Positions 27,110 through 38,000 of a stretch of 64,000 bases of DNA are shown here, piece by piece. The notes under the pieces were generated by a model, which saw only the letters and a program-made list of their open reading frames with translations, made no database searches and was not told where the DNA came from. The translations under genes and the position numbers were made by a program. How positions within the stretch are numbered: the first letter of the stretch is position 1; every line of letters begins with the position of its first letter. The DNA is from Farysia itapuensis (lineage: Eukaryota > Basidiomycota > Ustilaginomycetes > Ustilaginales > Ustilaginaceae), in the NCBI GenBank assembly GCA_023212645.1, contig JALBYC010000001.1, positions 1,054,001-1,118,000 of the forward strand. Direction: 5' to 3'.

Positions 27110-27988
27110 CTACGAGAGAGAGACAAGCACTTGCGCCATATATACGAAGGCCAGCGTGTGCGCTATATGAAGCCCGTGTAGCATTCGTGCGTCGGAAATG
27201 AGGCGCAGTCTAGTATCGCGGATACACTTGAGTGCTAATGAAACTGCAGAGTAAAGCTTAGCTAGCACAGAAGCCACAGTGACCGGATATGCCTGAGCAA
27301 AAGCTCCGGCGATCTGAATCCGGTGGAAGCCCGCAGACAAAGGCTGTGGTTGCCCGTCCGTCAACTTTAGAAACGTTTGCACCGTTCTTGGCCGAGGACG
27401 ACGGGACATGTTGGTGGCTCGACGCGTGGTGTGGACCATGGCGTCCAATGCCACAATGACATCTTCTGACTCCTTCGATCGATGACTCGGGACCCTGGTC
27501 TCGAGACCCCCCTCAGCAAGCGATTCGACATCGCAGGTGGCTTCTGCCGAGATGTGCACATTTATGCCCGGACAGCTTTGCATAAGAGCCTCGCCCTCAG
27601 GGGTAGCAAGGGCGGCAAGGCGCTCGTCAACCTTGCGCAACCGTCGCTCGTGACGTCTTTTGCGCCGGGTGATCTCGACCCGCTCGCCGTCATTCTTCCT
27701 CCCCAACGACCGCATCTCCGCGCCCTTCACGCGGAACCACTCTTTGCAGAGCTCTTCGGTCCTCCCGGACCCGATGCGATCGTATACTGTCCTGATTTTC
27801 TCCGCACCCGGAACCACGCTCGTCTTGGCCAACAGCTCCCGAACGCGATCTCGCAGGATGACCATGTTTTGGGGACGATCCCATGGCGCATCCCAGTCAA
27901 TCCGCACGTTTTGAAAACCGTCAGCCCGGGCGATCGGGACCGGGTGGTCTAGGGGCTTGTTGGAAGGGATACCCATCTTGTATTTCAT
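27110..27988 (-). CDS. Unrecognised 292-aa ORF in the repeat-like block
   Basis: It is open from an ATG at 27988 to a stop at 27110. The amino-acid character continues upstream of the ATG in the same frame for about 22 more codons (KKTEDEAKIARYFHNHMKYK), up to an in-frame TAA near 28070, so the true start or an upstream exon may be missing. Residues ~75-140 are a Lys/Arg/Glu-rich helical stretch (KEWFRVKGAEMRSLG, RRKRRHERRLRKVDERLAAL). I recognise no domain. It lies about 70 bp 5' of the LINE remnant on the same strand. It could be a mobile-element ORF, or the 5' part of a host gene cut off by the insertion; the last ~60 residues look non-native. Confidence 0.35.
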   Translation of the reverse strand: MKYKMGIPSNKPLDHPVPIARADGFQNVRIDWDAPWDRPQNMVILRDRVRELLAKTSVVPGAEKIRTVYDRIGSGRTEELCKEWFRVKGAEMRSLGRKNDGERVEITRRKRRHERRLRKVDERLAALATPEGEALMQSCPGINVHISAEATCDVESLAEGGLETRVPSHRSKESEDVIVALDAMVHTTRRATNMSRRPRPRTVQTFLKLTDGQPQPLSAGFHRIQIAGAFAQAYPVTVASVLAKLYSAVSLALKCIRDTRLRLISDARMLHGLHIAHTLAFVYMAQVLVSLS

Positions 27989-28238
27989 ATGGTTATGAAA
28001 ATACCTCGCTATCTTTGCTTCGTCCTCCGTCTTCTTCGGCCTCGCCGGCGCTCTTACGCGCTCGACCGCTTAACCGCGAACAAGGTCTTGGACTTGGCTC
28101 AATTGTGACACGACGCGAGGTGTTGGATGCAGCGACGAAGTCGGACGCCATGGAAAACAATATCGGACGCCTTCCTCGCCTTTGAGCGTTTCTGGTTGAG
28201 GTGCAGGAGAGGCGGAAGTAGACAGCAGAGGCGCTCAT

Positions 28239-31200
28239 GTTTTTGCTGATGTGTTGGTTGAGTTGACCGCCGCATTCTGGTCAGTCTTGCCTTGCTAGAC
28301 CCATAGCCGGAAAGCAATGTCACTTGTCGAGACACAGAAAATGGTCCAGGAGCTTTCTGGCGAAAAGAGTCGGTTTATATGCGAATTTTCGGAGGTTTGG
28401 CGTCGTCGTTACATGTGAGCTCCGCGAGTGTAGGCTCAGCAATGTGGGCTCCGCACGGAAGAGGCGGGAGCTCACTAAGTGCCAGCGAAATCTCTTCATC
28501 TGCTTTAGTCTGGAACACAAACTCTAGATACATTGCATCGCTATGATCTCGGGGATCATTCGGTCACACTCTATCCTGAGCTAATGTTCATCCTATCGTT
28601 ATCCTTTCGTTTTTTTGGCTCCAGCTGAGTTTCGTCAAAAGGCAAGCGGATCAGGCATAAGCTTGAGTTGAAGCAGGAAGCATGCAATCAGGAAAGAAGA
28701 GTGCGGGACGGAGCGGGATCGGCGCTGCCTGTGACCGACAGAACAGGGATTTGATAGAAAGGAAGATGCAAACAGGTGATCAAGCACAGTCGCAGACGCT
28801 CACAGACTCGAAGACGACCTCAGTATAACGACTAGGTTTCAGGATGAAGCAACCTACATGGTTGAGCGGATGGGACCAATGCACGACATGCGTGTGCATG
28901 TTCATGGCGGGAGAGGGGTGATGGAGGCGTGGGCGAAGATCAAAGTCAGCAGCAGCTCGACCATCCCTTGCTACTGCCACTTTCTCAACAGGATGAATGA
29001 GCTGGCTGTCAACGGACCGCAGTCGGAGTCTTGTCAGGACACCCAGTGGCTGAAGCGCTCCTTATAGAACGCTTGCATGCCCTTGATAATGCGCGCAAAC
29101 AGTTGCACAGCATGTAGATAAGCATGGGTATGACCGAATCCATGGCCTTGTCAAGCTGTCATCCTCGCCACGAGATCCCTTTAGGAGGATTGGGTTGCGG
29201 GTGCTTGTCTGCATCGCTGACACTTGCACCGGGGCTGGTTCTCCTGACAACAGCCGCTTGCGCAGTTGCAGTTGCCTTTGCCTTCTTGGGAGCCTGCATG
29301 TGTTTCAGTCTGCGGCGTTCTTGGCGTCTCCTATCGCGTTCGCGCGCTTCTTTACGCTCTTCGGCTTCAGATATTTTGGTGCGCTGGTTCATTTTTACGC
29401 CTGCCTCAACGATGTCCCGAAAGCCAGAAGCTATCAGATTAGCCAGCATGGCGCTGGCCCTTTTGGTATGTTCGTCTCGGGTTTGAGGATGCCTCAACGT
29501 AGAGCCGTGACAGCGCTGGCAGAAGCATATCACCCGCTCTGGTTTCTTGCCACTGGACATGTCAGCTTTGGCCATGGTCAATGGGGTTATGCTATGTTTG
29601 CTTGCAGTGGAGCTTGCCTGAAAAGGTACAGGTATCGGGGCTCTGAAGACGCCTTGGAAGTGCTGAAGTGACCAGAGATGGATGTGTGGCGTTCAACGCA
29701 CGCACCAATCTCCACGACCTCGCACGATCCACATGTGTTCCTCGACGATTTTACGATCACTGCAGACTCGGCCTTACAAATTGTCAGATGGTGAACAAAA
29801 CCCAACCCACTGAGGTGTGGTTTTCTTCCAAGTTGAACAAAACCGCACCCATTCTGAACAAATTCAGGGTCTGAGTCTCCGGTGCGGATATTAGTCAGAG
29901 TGACGAGCACGACCCTGCATTCTGCGTTGAAGCCTCCGAGTTGAAATTCTTCGTCAGAGCCTCTAGGCAGCCTTTATGGGTTCCACCTGCTATGTCGAGG
30001 ACGATGGGAAAGGACTAGGCTGGGGTGGTATATGGACGTGGATTCGCGGACGGCAAGCAGAAGTAACGTGTCAAAATATCGGGTACGCTCACGGCAAGAA
30101 CATCGGACGTCTAAGGTCGTATGAAAAGATCCGAATAGTCTATCGTCTCTTTCATGTTGGCCAGCCGCGGCGCCAATTGACGCGCTAGCTAGCTAGACAC
30201 GCAGTAAACCGATCCATTTGCCCGTTCGCGTTTGTCACACATTGCCAGTTGCTGCCAAGATAGAATTCACGGTTTTGGACAAGCGGGGTGCGAGCGGAAA
30301 AAGGAGGAGCGGAATTACAGTACGGAGTGTGGAGCGGAAAGCGGGTATCTGGCAGTCACGACGGGCTGCTCTGCGGCATGGGGCATGGGTACGGCAAGGT
30401 AGGGACGGACATGTGAACTCTCGGTTCCGGTGAATTTGTTCAACAGAGCCAGCTGAGTTGGCTCGAGTCTTGTGGCGTACCTTTGCTCGCATAATCGGAC
30501 TTTGAGAAGTTGGACAGGTGTCTGCACAAAATTCAAAATCTTGTTCAAAGTGGCTGCGCTGAGATTGAAATAGACGCGTGCGCTCGTAACAGCAATCAAC
30601 AGCGAGTGCCGGATCGAGATTCATACATGCGCTACAAATCTCATCTTGCTCTTTCGCCCATCTCACTACCGGTCGGAGTGCTTTTTTGTCAGTGCATGAC
30701 CACGTCACTCCCAACGTAGGCACAGAATGAGATTTGCGACGGAAGTCAAAGTGAACTTGTGGGATGCTGGATATTTCTCCCGTCCTGCGTGGGGGCCTAG
30801 GCGCGTTGAATTAAATGGTGGCTTGCGATAATGCAACTTCCAGCGTGGTTGTAACACCTCTTCCTTCGGCAGCAAAGCGATGCCCGAGCTCCCCTTCCCC
30901 CTTGGATCCGTCGTACTGGCAGGGACCGTTTGCGGCTAGCGTGTCTTACACTCTTACTCTGCCAAGATGTTCCGAATGCAAAGTAGCTCCTGCCGCTTTA
31001 CCCATCTGCAGTCTACTCTCTTCAGTCCGCTATCTAGTGCTGGCATGCTGCAATGCCTCCATTGTCAAATTCCGGAATGAGGCGCAATTCATGTTCTTAC
31101 CTGACAAAGTGTGTGGGAGTGATGATCAGCAATCAAATACACACAGCGGCTCACCATTGCTTTGGCGGACTTGAACCCATTCGCGTGCCGAAACTGTACC

Positions 31201-31340
31201 GCTCGAGTCGTGTATGTGTCACTCATCCTATCCGGGCTTTTTCGCCTTTCTGTCCTGACAGGCGGCCATTCGATGGCTTTGGCCTTCTTGTTGCACGCCT
31301 CTGTAGATCGCTACTTTATCATACGCTGTATTGACAAGAG
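28239..31340. other. Gene-poor region (3.1 kb) between repeat block and MHYT gene
   Basis: Apart from the Cys/His ORF at 29159-29581, this stretch shows only short, mutually overlapping frames with no recognisable domains. It contains local AT-richer patches near 28550-28620, and a dense run of stops on all frames around 29900-30300. No tRNA, rRNA or clear terminal repeats were seen. It is best read as decayed intergenic or repeat-derived DNA plus the distal promoter of the MHYT gene. Confidence 0.5.
29159..29581 (-). pseudogene. Short Cys/His zinc-knuckle-like ORF, possible transposase N-terminal remnant
   Basis: This is a 140-codon frame. Near its start is CFCQRCHG, followed by a His (DEH) about 16 residues further on, then a strongly basic/acidic helix (EERKEARERDRRRQERRR) and an Ala/Lys-rich tail. 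A CxC/CxxCxG...H arrangement at the N-terminus is common in basidiomycete DNA-transposon proteins, but the match here is only a short motif. The rest of such a protein is not visible downstream. A plus-strand frame covers the same bases and is presumed a shadow. It could equally be a small unannotated host protein. Confidence 0.3.
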
Positions 31341-31700
31341 CCCCATCTTTGTCCCTTTCTTCCTCCCCTTTGTTCCTCTCCATCATTCACCGTCTGGAAC
31401 GCTCGCTCCCCCTCGCTGCAGGCACCGACGCTGCCTCCGCCCTCCCTGCCTTAGTCGTCATTGTTCTCGCGCGCACGCAGTCTCGCCCTCTGTCTGACAA
31501 GACAGCCCAGCTCTGAGACAGCAGCACCACAATAGCGCCTACCACGTTGTCGTTTACTTCGTCACCTTGATCACCAGCTCGTCATCAATTTGCTGTTTCA
31601 GCTGGTAGCCTCGCACAGGTTCTTTGCCCTGCCTCTCCTACATATTGCAGGCATCCATCGCCCCGCAGAATCGTCGTTCAGGTCCAACTAAACTCGCAAG
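31341..31700 (+). promoter_or_regulatory. Pyrimidine-rich leader of the MHYT gene
   Basis: Roughly 31345-31480 is a run of C/T-rich sequence (long CTTTCTTCCTCCCC-type tracts), followed by a mixed leader up to the ATG at 31701. CT blocks of this kind mark core promoters and transcription starts in many fungi. The leader holds no long competing ORF in the same frame. Confidence 0.4.
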
Positions 31701-34700
31701 ATGAGCGTAACCACGTCTTTCGGCAAGGCTTCGGGTGCCTTTGCCCTGTATAGCGAGCCAGTCGTCCCCGCAGGCATCAATGCTGGCAACCTTACTGCCG
31801 TTGCCGAGTACTATGTCACCCACAGAATTCCTCAGCGCTTCAACCCAGGGATTGTGGTGGCATCGGTGGCTGTCGCTGTTCTTGGCTCTTACACCACCCT
31901 TCTCGTCCTCGGAAAACGCACCTCCAACAAGGGCAAACGCAACATCTTTCTCCTGTCCCTCGCCGCTACCACCATGGCCAGTGTCGGTATCTGGGGTATG
32001 CACTTTATCGGCATGCACATGAGTCTTCGTCCCGTCGCGGGAGTCAACTGGTACATCAAAGTCGATCCTGGCTTTACCGTGCTCAGTCTCTTTGTCCCCA
32101 TCATCGCCCTGCATGCCGCCTTCTTCATCGTCGACGCCGCGGTCTCGTTCAGCATCATCAGAACTACCATCAGTGGTATCTTGACCGGCCTTATTGTCAG
32201 TCTCATGCACTACTCAGCTTCTCTCAAGACCAACTACGACGTAATTTACAGTCCTGCGCTCGTCACCATCTCGATTGTCGTTGCCTGCGTTGCTTCGACC
32301 GTTGCGCTCGTCGGGTTTTTCAAGTTCCGCGCGCAGTGGGAGGACTCGTGGTGGAAACGGATGCTCTGCGCCTGTCTTCTCGCCGCCGCCGTATCTGGAA
32401 TGCACTACATTGGCGTCTGGGGTACCAGCTACAAGGTCAAACCATCAACCGTGACCGGCATGGAAGCAGTCAGTCTGCTGTCAGGTCGAGCTAGGAACAA
32501 CGTTCTGGTCATTGCTATCGGCTGCATGTGCTTCGTCATCACTCTCTTCTCCATCTTCATCGCCGTGTCGGACATGCTCGTCGTTCGCGACGCGCGACGC
32601 AAGTCGAAGAAGGTCGTGCTCTGCTCGGCCACGTTTGACAAGCAAGGTCGTCTGCTAGTCAAGCCAGACGGTACTATGCCACTCATGATTATCGAGACAG
32701 ATGTCAACATACGTGACATTCTCGACGCCCTAGACAACCGACAGCCTACCTTCCAATGGCTTTACTCTCTTTCATGGGACTGGGCCATCATGTCCCCCTG
32801 GCTGCGCGCAATCACTTCTCGCTTCGCAGCTGAAAATGTCAAGACACAGCGCAAAGAGGCCATGTGGAAGCAGTCGGGCAAGAAAATCATCAACTCCAGT
32901 CGACGAAGTCTTGACCTCACCGAAAACAAGTCCAAAGGTCCACAGAGTCTGGCCGACTTCCGCGATCGCTTCATCGACGCAGCATCTCATCTTGCGCAGG
33001 AGCTCGACATTCCTTTCGAGGAGATCGGTGTTTTGTACGATCACGTCTTGCCCACTGGAACGCGAAGAACTGGCGTGCTTACAGCACCAGACAAGTTCAC
33101 GCCCTCACGCCAATTTGCCGACGATGAAAGCTCAATCAACGGACCTGTTCCGAGTATCTTTGGCGAGGGTATGGACCAGGAGGAGGGTGCTATGTTGTTC
33201 TTGGTGCGCGAGCTGCCCAATTCGGCCACGTCTACCGAGCGATTCCGACAGATGGGCTACCGCATGACAGAGACTCGCTTTTTGGCAGGCGTGCTCGCCG
33301 ACCGTGTCGCCGTGCAGAAGGAGGAGATGGAGCCTTTGCTCGATTCGCTCAAAGTGTATGCCAAACGTGGAACAAGGCCGGTCGTACAGCCAGGCGGAGT
33401 GTACTGTGGCCTGTTTGGTGTGCGAGCTTCGACGACCAAGGAGGGTGGTCTTGATGTTTTGGTCTACAACTTTGCGCGACACCAGATTCCAGCCTATCGT
33501 CTGCCAGACGTTCAAGTGGTTACGCCCGAGATGAAGGAGTTCCTCGCCACGTTGGACCAAGCGACCATGCAGGACGCGATGAAGCTGTGCGAGCTCGAGT
33601 CCATTCGATCTGGCGAGCGTCGAAAGTACCTGCAGTCCATGTCTTCCCTCCATACTGCCGACAACCACGACTACGAGGCGGAACAAGAATCCATTGAAGT
33701 CATGATCCAGTTCCAGACCGCGCTCTTTATCGCCCTCGACGCTCTACACAACTCGGTGCGATTCTACCCACGCATGTGCCAGATTGCGCGCATCTCTGCC
33801 GAAGTCTTGGAAGTACCTTCGAGTCTGGACGATTCCACTGCGCCTGCTGAGATGATCCTGGTGCAAGCGGTGTTGCCCGAAGCACGCACTATGCCGTCAA
33901 CCTATTCGACCACCGAAGGTCAGCAGACAGTGTCGGACGCTGTGCCCTCCGACAAGCCCAGCTCGGCCACGCCGTTCGTCTTTGTTCCATACACGCTCTT
34001 CTCAAAGTCACAGATGATGCTTCTTCGCGGCCGTCAAGCTGACGATTTCGAACACGAGGTCGTGCTGGAGATGCGCCGTCGCTATCCATCTTCGTTACAG
34101 TCCGAGTCGGAGGAGAAGGGCATGTTTGGTGATTCCCTTCCGCAGACAGCCCAGAAGAAGCCGTCGTTCATGCCACCAAGCCACAACAAGTCGTACCTGA
34201 GCGATGAGGATGACAAGCTCGACTCGGCATCCAAGTTTAGCGACGACAACGACCTGATCCGCGACTCGGAAGCTTCCTCACCCATCACCAACAAGGTCAA
34301 CCTCCTACCCAGTGCCAAGCGCTGGACCAGCAGGTTGGTCAACGACCGTCGTGTTTCGACCGATGAAGAAGGTCGAAGGCGGTCCATTGCCTCGTCTCGC
34401 TCCAAGAACGGCGCTGTTGACGATGTCGAGATGCGTCAGCTCGCCGACGCCGGTCCAGTGTCGCGAAGCTTTGCCGGTGCCGATACGCGCTTCATGCAGT
34501 CCAGTGACGACGTGATTACGGAAGAAGACCGGGAAGGTGACGTCCGCACGGGGGTGGCTACAGGCGAAAACGCAGCGTCTCGAAACGGTCAAATGGCAAG
34601 AGACGCCTCAGCTGGCGTCTTTGGCCAGGCAAAACGCCAGTTCCGCCCATCCACCGCTCCTTCCAACGCTGCAGCTCGACGTGACGGCCTAACCTCCATC

Positions 34701-34895
34701 CGTCCATCTACTGCAAACGGCACCTCATCCTACCCGCCTGTCTCCCGCCGTCAACGTAGATCGCAAACCCCCTCCGCGCCACAGGACGAAGCTTCCCTCC
34801 TCTCCCGCCTCCAATCAGACGGCTGGCACACTCGACAGATTCAGTCCCTCGAACGCAGCCCCGCAGGCACCGTTCTTCTCGGCGTCGACTTCTAA
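31701..34895 (+). CDS. MHYT-domain seven-helix membrane sensor protein
   Basis: This is a putative membrane signalling protein; MHYT domains are proposed to bind copper and sense oxygen, CO or NO in bacteria, but their role in fungi is not settled. It has 1064 aa. The first ~300 residues form about seven membrane helices. The repeated Met-His-Tyr motifs are visible: MHFIGMH (100-106), LMHYSAS (168-174) and GMHYIGV (233-239), each near the outer end of a helix. A long cytosolic region follows (about 300-770), with helical, moderately ordered sequence and none of the GGDEF/EAL output domains seen in bacteria. A Ser/Arg/Pro-rich disordered tail ends with an ordered SDGWHTRQIQSLERSPAGTV segment. 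It is intronless and converges on MED14, 145 bp away. Confidence 0.85.
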   Translation: MSVTTSFGKASGAFALYSEPVVPAGINAGNLTAVAEYYVTHRIPQRFNPGIVVASVAVAVLGSYTTLLVLGKRTSNKGKRNIFLLSLAATTMASVGIWGMHFIGMHMSLRPVAGVNWYIKVDPGFTVLSLFVPIIALHAAFFIVDAAVSFSIIRTTISGILTGLIVSLMHYSASLKTNYDVIYSPALVTISIVVACVASTVALVGFFKFRAQWEDSWWKRMLCACLLAAAVSGMHYIGVWGTSYKVKPSTVTGMEAVSLLSGRARNNVLVIAIGCMCFVITLFSIFIAVSDMLVVRDARRKSKKVVLCSATFDKQGRLLVKPDGTMPLMIIETDVNIRDILDALDNRQPTFQWLYSLSWDWAIMSPWLRAITSRFAAENVKTQRKEAMWKQSGKKIINSSRRSLDLTENKSKGPQSLADFRDRFIDAASHLAQELDIPFEEIGVLYDHVLPTGTRRTGVLTAPDKFTPSRQFADDESSINGPVPSIFGEGMDQEEGAMLFLVRELPNSATSTERFRQMGYRMTETRFLAGVLADRVAVQKEEMEPLLDSLKVYAKRGTRPVVQPGGVYCGLFGVRASTTKEGGLDVLVYNFARHQIPAYRLPDVQVVTPEMKEFLATLDQATMQDAMKLCELESIRSGERRKYLQSMSSLHTADNHDYEAEQESIEVMIQFQTALFIALDALHNSVRFYPRMCQIARISAEVLEVPSSLDDSTAPAEMILVQAVLPEARTMPSTYSTTEGQQTVSDAVPSDKPSSATPFVFVPYTLFSKSQMMLLRGRQADDFEHEVVLEMRRRYPSSLQSESEEKGMFGDSLPQTAQKKPSFMPPSHNKSYLSDEDDKLDSASKFSDDNDLIRDSEASSPITNKVNLLPSAKRWTSRLVNDRRVSTDEEGRRRSIASSRSKNGAVDDVEMRQLADAGPVSRSFAGADTRFMQSSDDVITEEDREGDVRTGVATGENAASRNGQMARDASAGVFGQAKRQFRPSTAPSNAAARRDGLTSIRPSTANGTSSYPPVSRRQRRSQTPSAPQDEASLLSRLQSDGWHTRQIQSLERSPAGTVLLGVDF

Positions 34896-35040
34896 CATCC
34901 CTACGCATTGCAATCTTCCCATCATTACTTTATCCACACAGTCACACGGTCATTTAAAAGAGGTTCTCAGTCAATCTACACGCTCACTGTTGTCTATATA
35001 ATTCGTGCGTGTGAGCACATGGTATTGACAGAGTCCAGCC

Positions 35041-38000
35041 CTACTGAGCTGCGATTTGAGCTTGTATCTTGGTGACAAGCGAGGGGAGTAGGATGTGGAG
35101 TAAATCCAAGCTGGCGGTCGCAGGCTCCTCGTCTTCCAGAGCAAGGGACACCAGGAGTGCGCGACGCAGATTCCACACTTTACCAGCGGAGCTGTTGATT
35201 GATGGCGCGACAAGCGCAGCTGTGTCGCTCAGGACGCGTTCAAAGCTGGGGATCGGATGGAATTGGTGTGTCGATTGCTCCGTGACCCAGCTGGCAGAGT
35301 ACGTAGCGCCAATCGTCACGCTATCCCGCTTTCCCGTAATCAGCGTGTCTAGCAATTGCGAACCCTTGAAAACGCCATTGTCGACATCCGTATTAGCAGG
35401 AGCTAGACCTTTGACAGGCGATCTAAACAGTGGCTGTGAAGCATCGCATATCAACAGCCTAGACTGCGATGTCAAGCGGAGATCCAATGCGAAGCGATCC
35501 AAGAAGCGCAGACGATACCATGTCACGCCCTTCACCTCCAGCTCGGGGACGTGGGCGTCAGTCAGCGCTTCCTCGACAAGTGGCCTCAACTCGCGCATCA
35601 TCGGGAGTGTATTGGTCAGCAGCTGGAAAACTCCTTGCCAGATCGAGCGGCCTCGGCGTTGGCTGGCGCCATTGATTGTACGTCGCAGCTCGAAGGCGAT
35701 CACCGTGTGTGGATTCGTGGAAACATGTTTGCCTGTGAACCACGCTCCAGCAGGATCGCTCGCTTCAGCCCCATCCGAATCAATCGGAGCGTAAAAAGAT
35801 GCAGACAAACCTGCGGATTCCAATGGGACGGAGCCGAATTCGACGATGAAGCCACCGATTTGAGAGCTGGGTAAGGCTCCGAATGCAGACATTTCGATTC
35901 TTGGATCTTGCCACCGCACTCTGACGAGCAGCTGAACAGCGTTCCCAGTCTCCGTCTGAGCGCGGCCATATCCAAACACGACATCTTGGAAGGTGAAACG
36001 TCGCAATTCGATTGTTCCGTCAGGTTTCTTTGCCTTCTGCTTCCGTACTATCGCGCGCTGTTGCCACGCCCGACTGACGTTGAGCACCTCGCGTGCCAGT
36101 TCAGCCATCCGCGAGATCTTTTCCCAGTGTAGCAGAAATGTAGTAATGCAGTCATCGAGATCCTTCGTTGAAAAGGTGAGCACAGATGTGTTTGCATCAA
36201 ATTCAGCCCAGCTTTGCGGCTCACTGTGTTGATTGTCGATGGTGAGGTTGCGCGCAAGGACGGCTTTGAGAGTCTGAAGGCGCCGCGACTTCATCCGAAG
36301 CTTGATGGAGATTAAGACCCGCCTCTTGCTAACATCTTCCCAGTCGCAGATTCGCAGGGCTATACTGGGTTTGCAAAGATGTGCTTTTCCTAGTCCAACA
36401 AGATCAGACGCGCGAATACACAGCGTCGGGACTAGCTTTTGCACGCCGGTTTCTCTGCCGACCGACGAGCCAGTGTCTCCTGTACCAGAATCGCCGTCTA
36501 TACCATCCATGGACACAATACGACGGCGCTTCGCCGCACGTGGAACATCCGCAGTACTGACATGTAGGTAGGGAATGTTACGCATGCGGAGCTGCTGCTC
36601 GACACGAAAGTATGAAACTAGAGCCACGCTGTACGAATGAATAGTGGATAGTTCTTGCATCGTCAGTTCGCCTCGACCTGTTTGCTCCTCTGGTTTAGAC
36701 ACACTGCCGATTGTTGTGTTTGCCGCGCCGTCTTGCTTTTCTGCAAATGCGTCGCCATTGCTGGCTGAGAAACCGCGCTTGCCGAGACTGTCCGGCGCAT
36801 TAAATTTTTGTGGCAAGGCAGTCATGATCTTGACCCGATCTAGCCATTCGATTGACTGTAGTGTAAGATATGCTGCGCCGGAAGCGTCCACGGTCTCAGC
36901 AACGCAGATTAGTGCTACACTGACACTGGCTAGCTCTGAAGGCTGTAGAGCAAGAAAGTAGCCGGGTAACGAGCTGCCCAAGGTAATGAAAAGAACTGGG
37001 GGGCCATTGATGGCGACAGATGGTCCAAATTTGGCCAATTCTGATGTACGAAAGTTGAGCTTGCGGGCACTTCGAAGACCGAGATGTGACACCTTTCTTT
37101 CCCATTCAGCAGCTCTGGCATGAATTTCCAGACGACGAAGGACGTCAAATATTGATGAAATGGATATGTTGATCCGCTCAGTTGCCTCGGCAAGAGGGAC
37201 TACGCTCGACCGAGCCGTCAAAGTCGATGCCGTGAACATGCTGAGATGCCCGGGCGAAGAAGCGGAGGACTGATTTGTCGTCTTTCCTTCTGCTTCCAAT
37301 AAGATGCGGCCAGAGATGGGATCCACATGCAGCCGAAGAGGCGGTACTGTCCGCCAATTCTGCCTTAGTCGTTGACGGCCTTGCCCCTGCAGATCAATAC
37401 TGAGATACTCTAGACCTGCAGAATTTGTTGCGTCAGTATGCTCCGTGTGTCTGAGCCTGGCTTCGGTACGCAAGACGCAATCTTCGGGTCTGAGAAGTCC
37501 CGACAGCTGGTGCTCGCCCACAAGTAATTCTTTCTGCAGATGCCGCAACAGTGCTGAAGCATGTCGTGTGACAGCCTCTGAGACGATGCGCTCTACATTC
37601 AGACATTGCGACTGAATGAAAACGTCAAAAGCGCTATCGTTGTTCGCGATGACAGGGTCGGCATTCCAGTCAATTCTGAGACCTCGCCGTCTGACCGTAG
37701 CATCCTCTGATGGCTTCACATCCGAAGATTCGCCGTCGGTACCATCCAGTAAGTCGTTCACGACCTTTGTGAAGCCTTGAGGTTGCTCCAGGTCTACAAG
37801 AGTGATACTGACGCTTCCGCCGGCAGCTGGACTATCACGGGAAGTCGTCCTTCCTGCGGTGGAAGAGGAAGATGACGTGTCAGTCTGCGCTTGAGTCCAG
37901 TAGTGAAGGATCAAGCTTCTTGGCCTTTCTTTGGTCTCGACTCGAAGATTGCTGCCCCAATTTAAGCGGCATAATTCGTATGCCTGATGTTGTAAGATGT

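Noticed and set aside
29124..29486. A plus-strand 120-codon frame rich in Ala/Leu/Val that looks like a membrane protein
   Set aside because: It is the mirror of the Cys/His, Arg/Glu-rich minus-strand frame. Complementary codons produce the apparent hydrophobicity.
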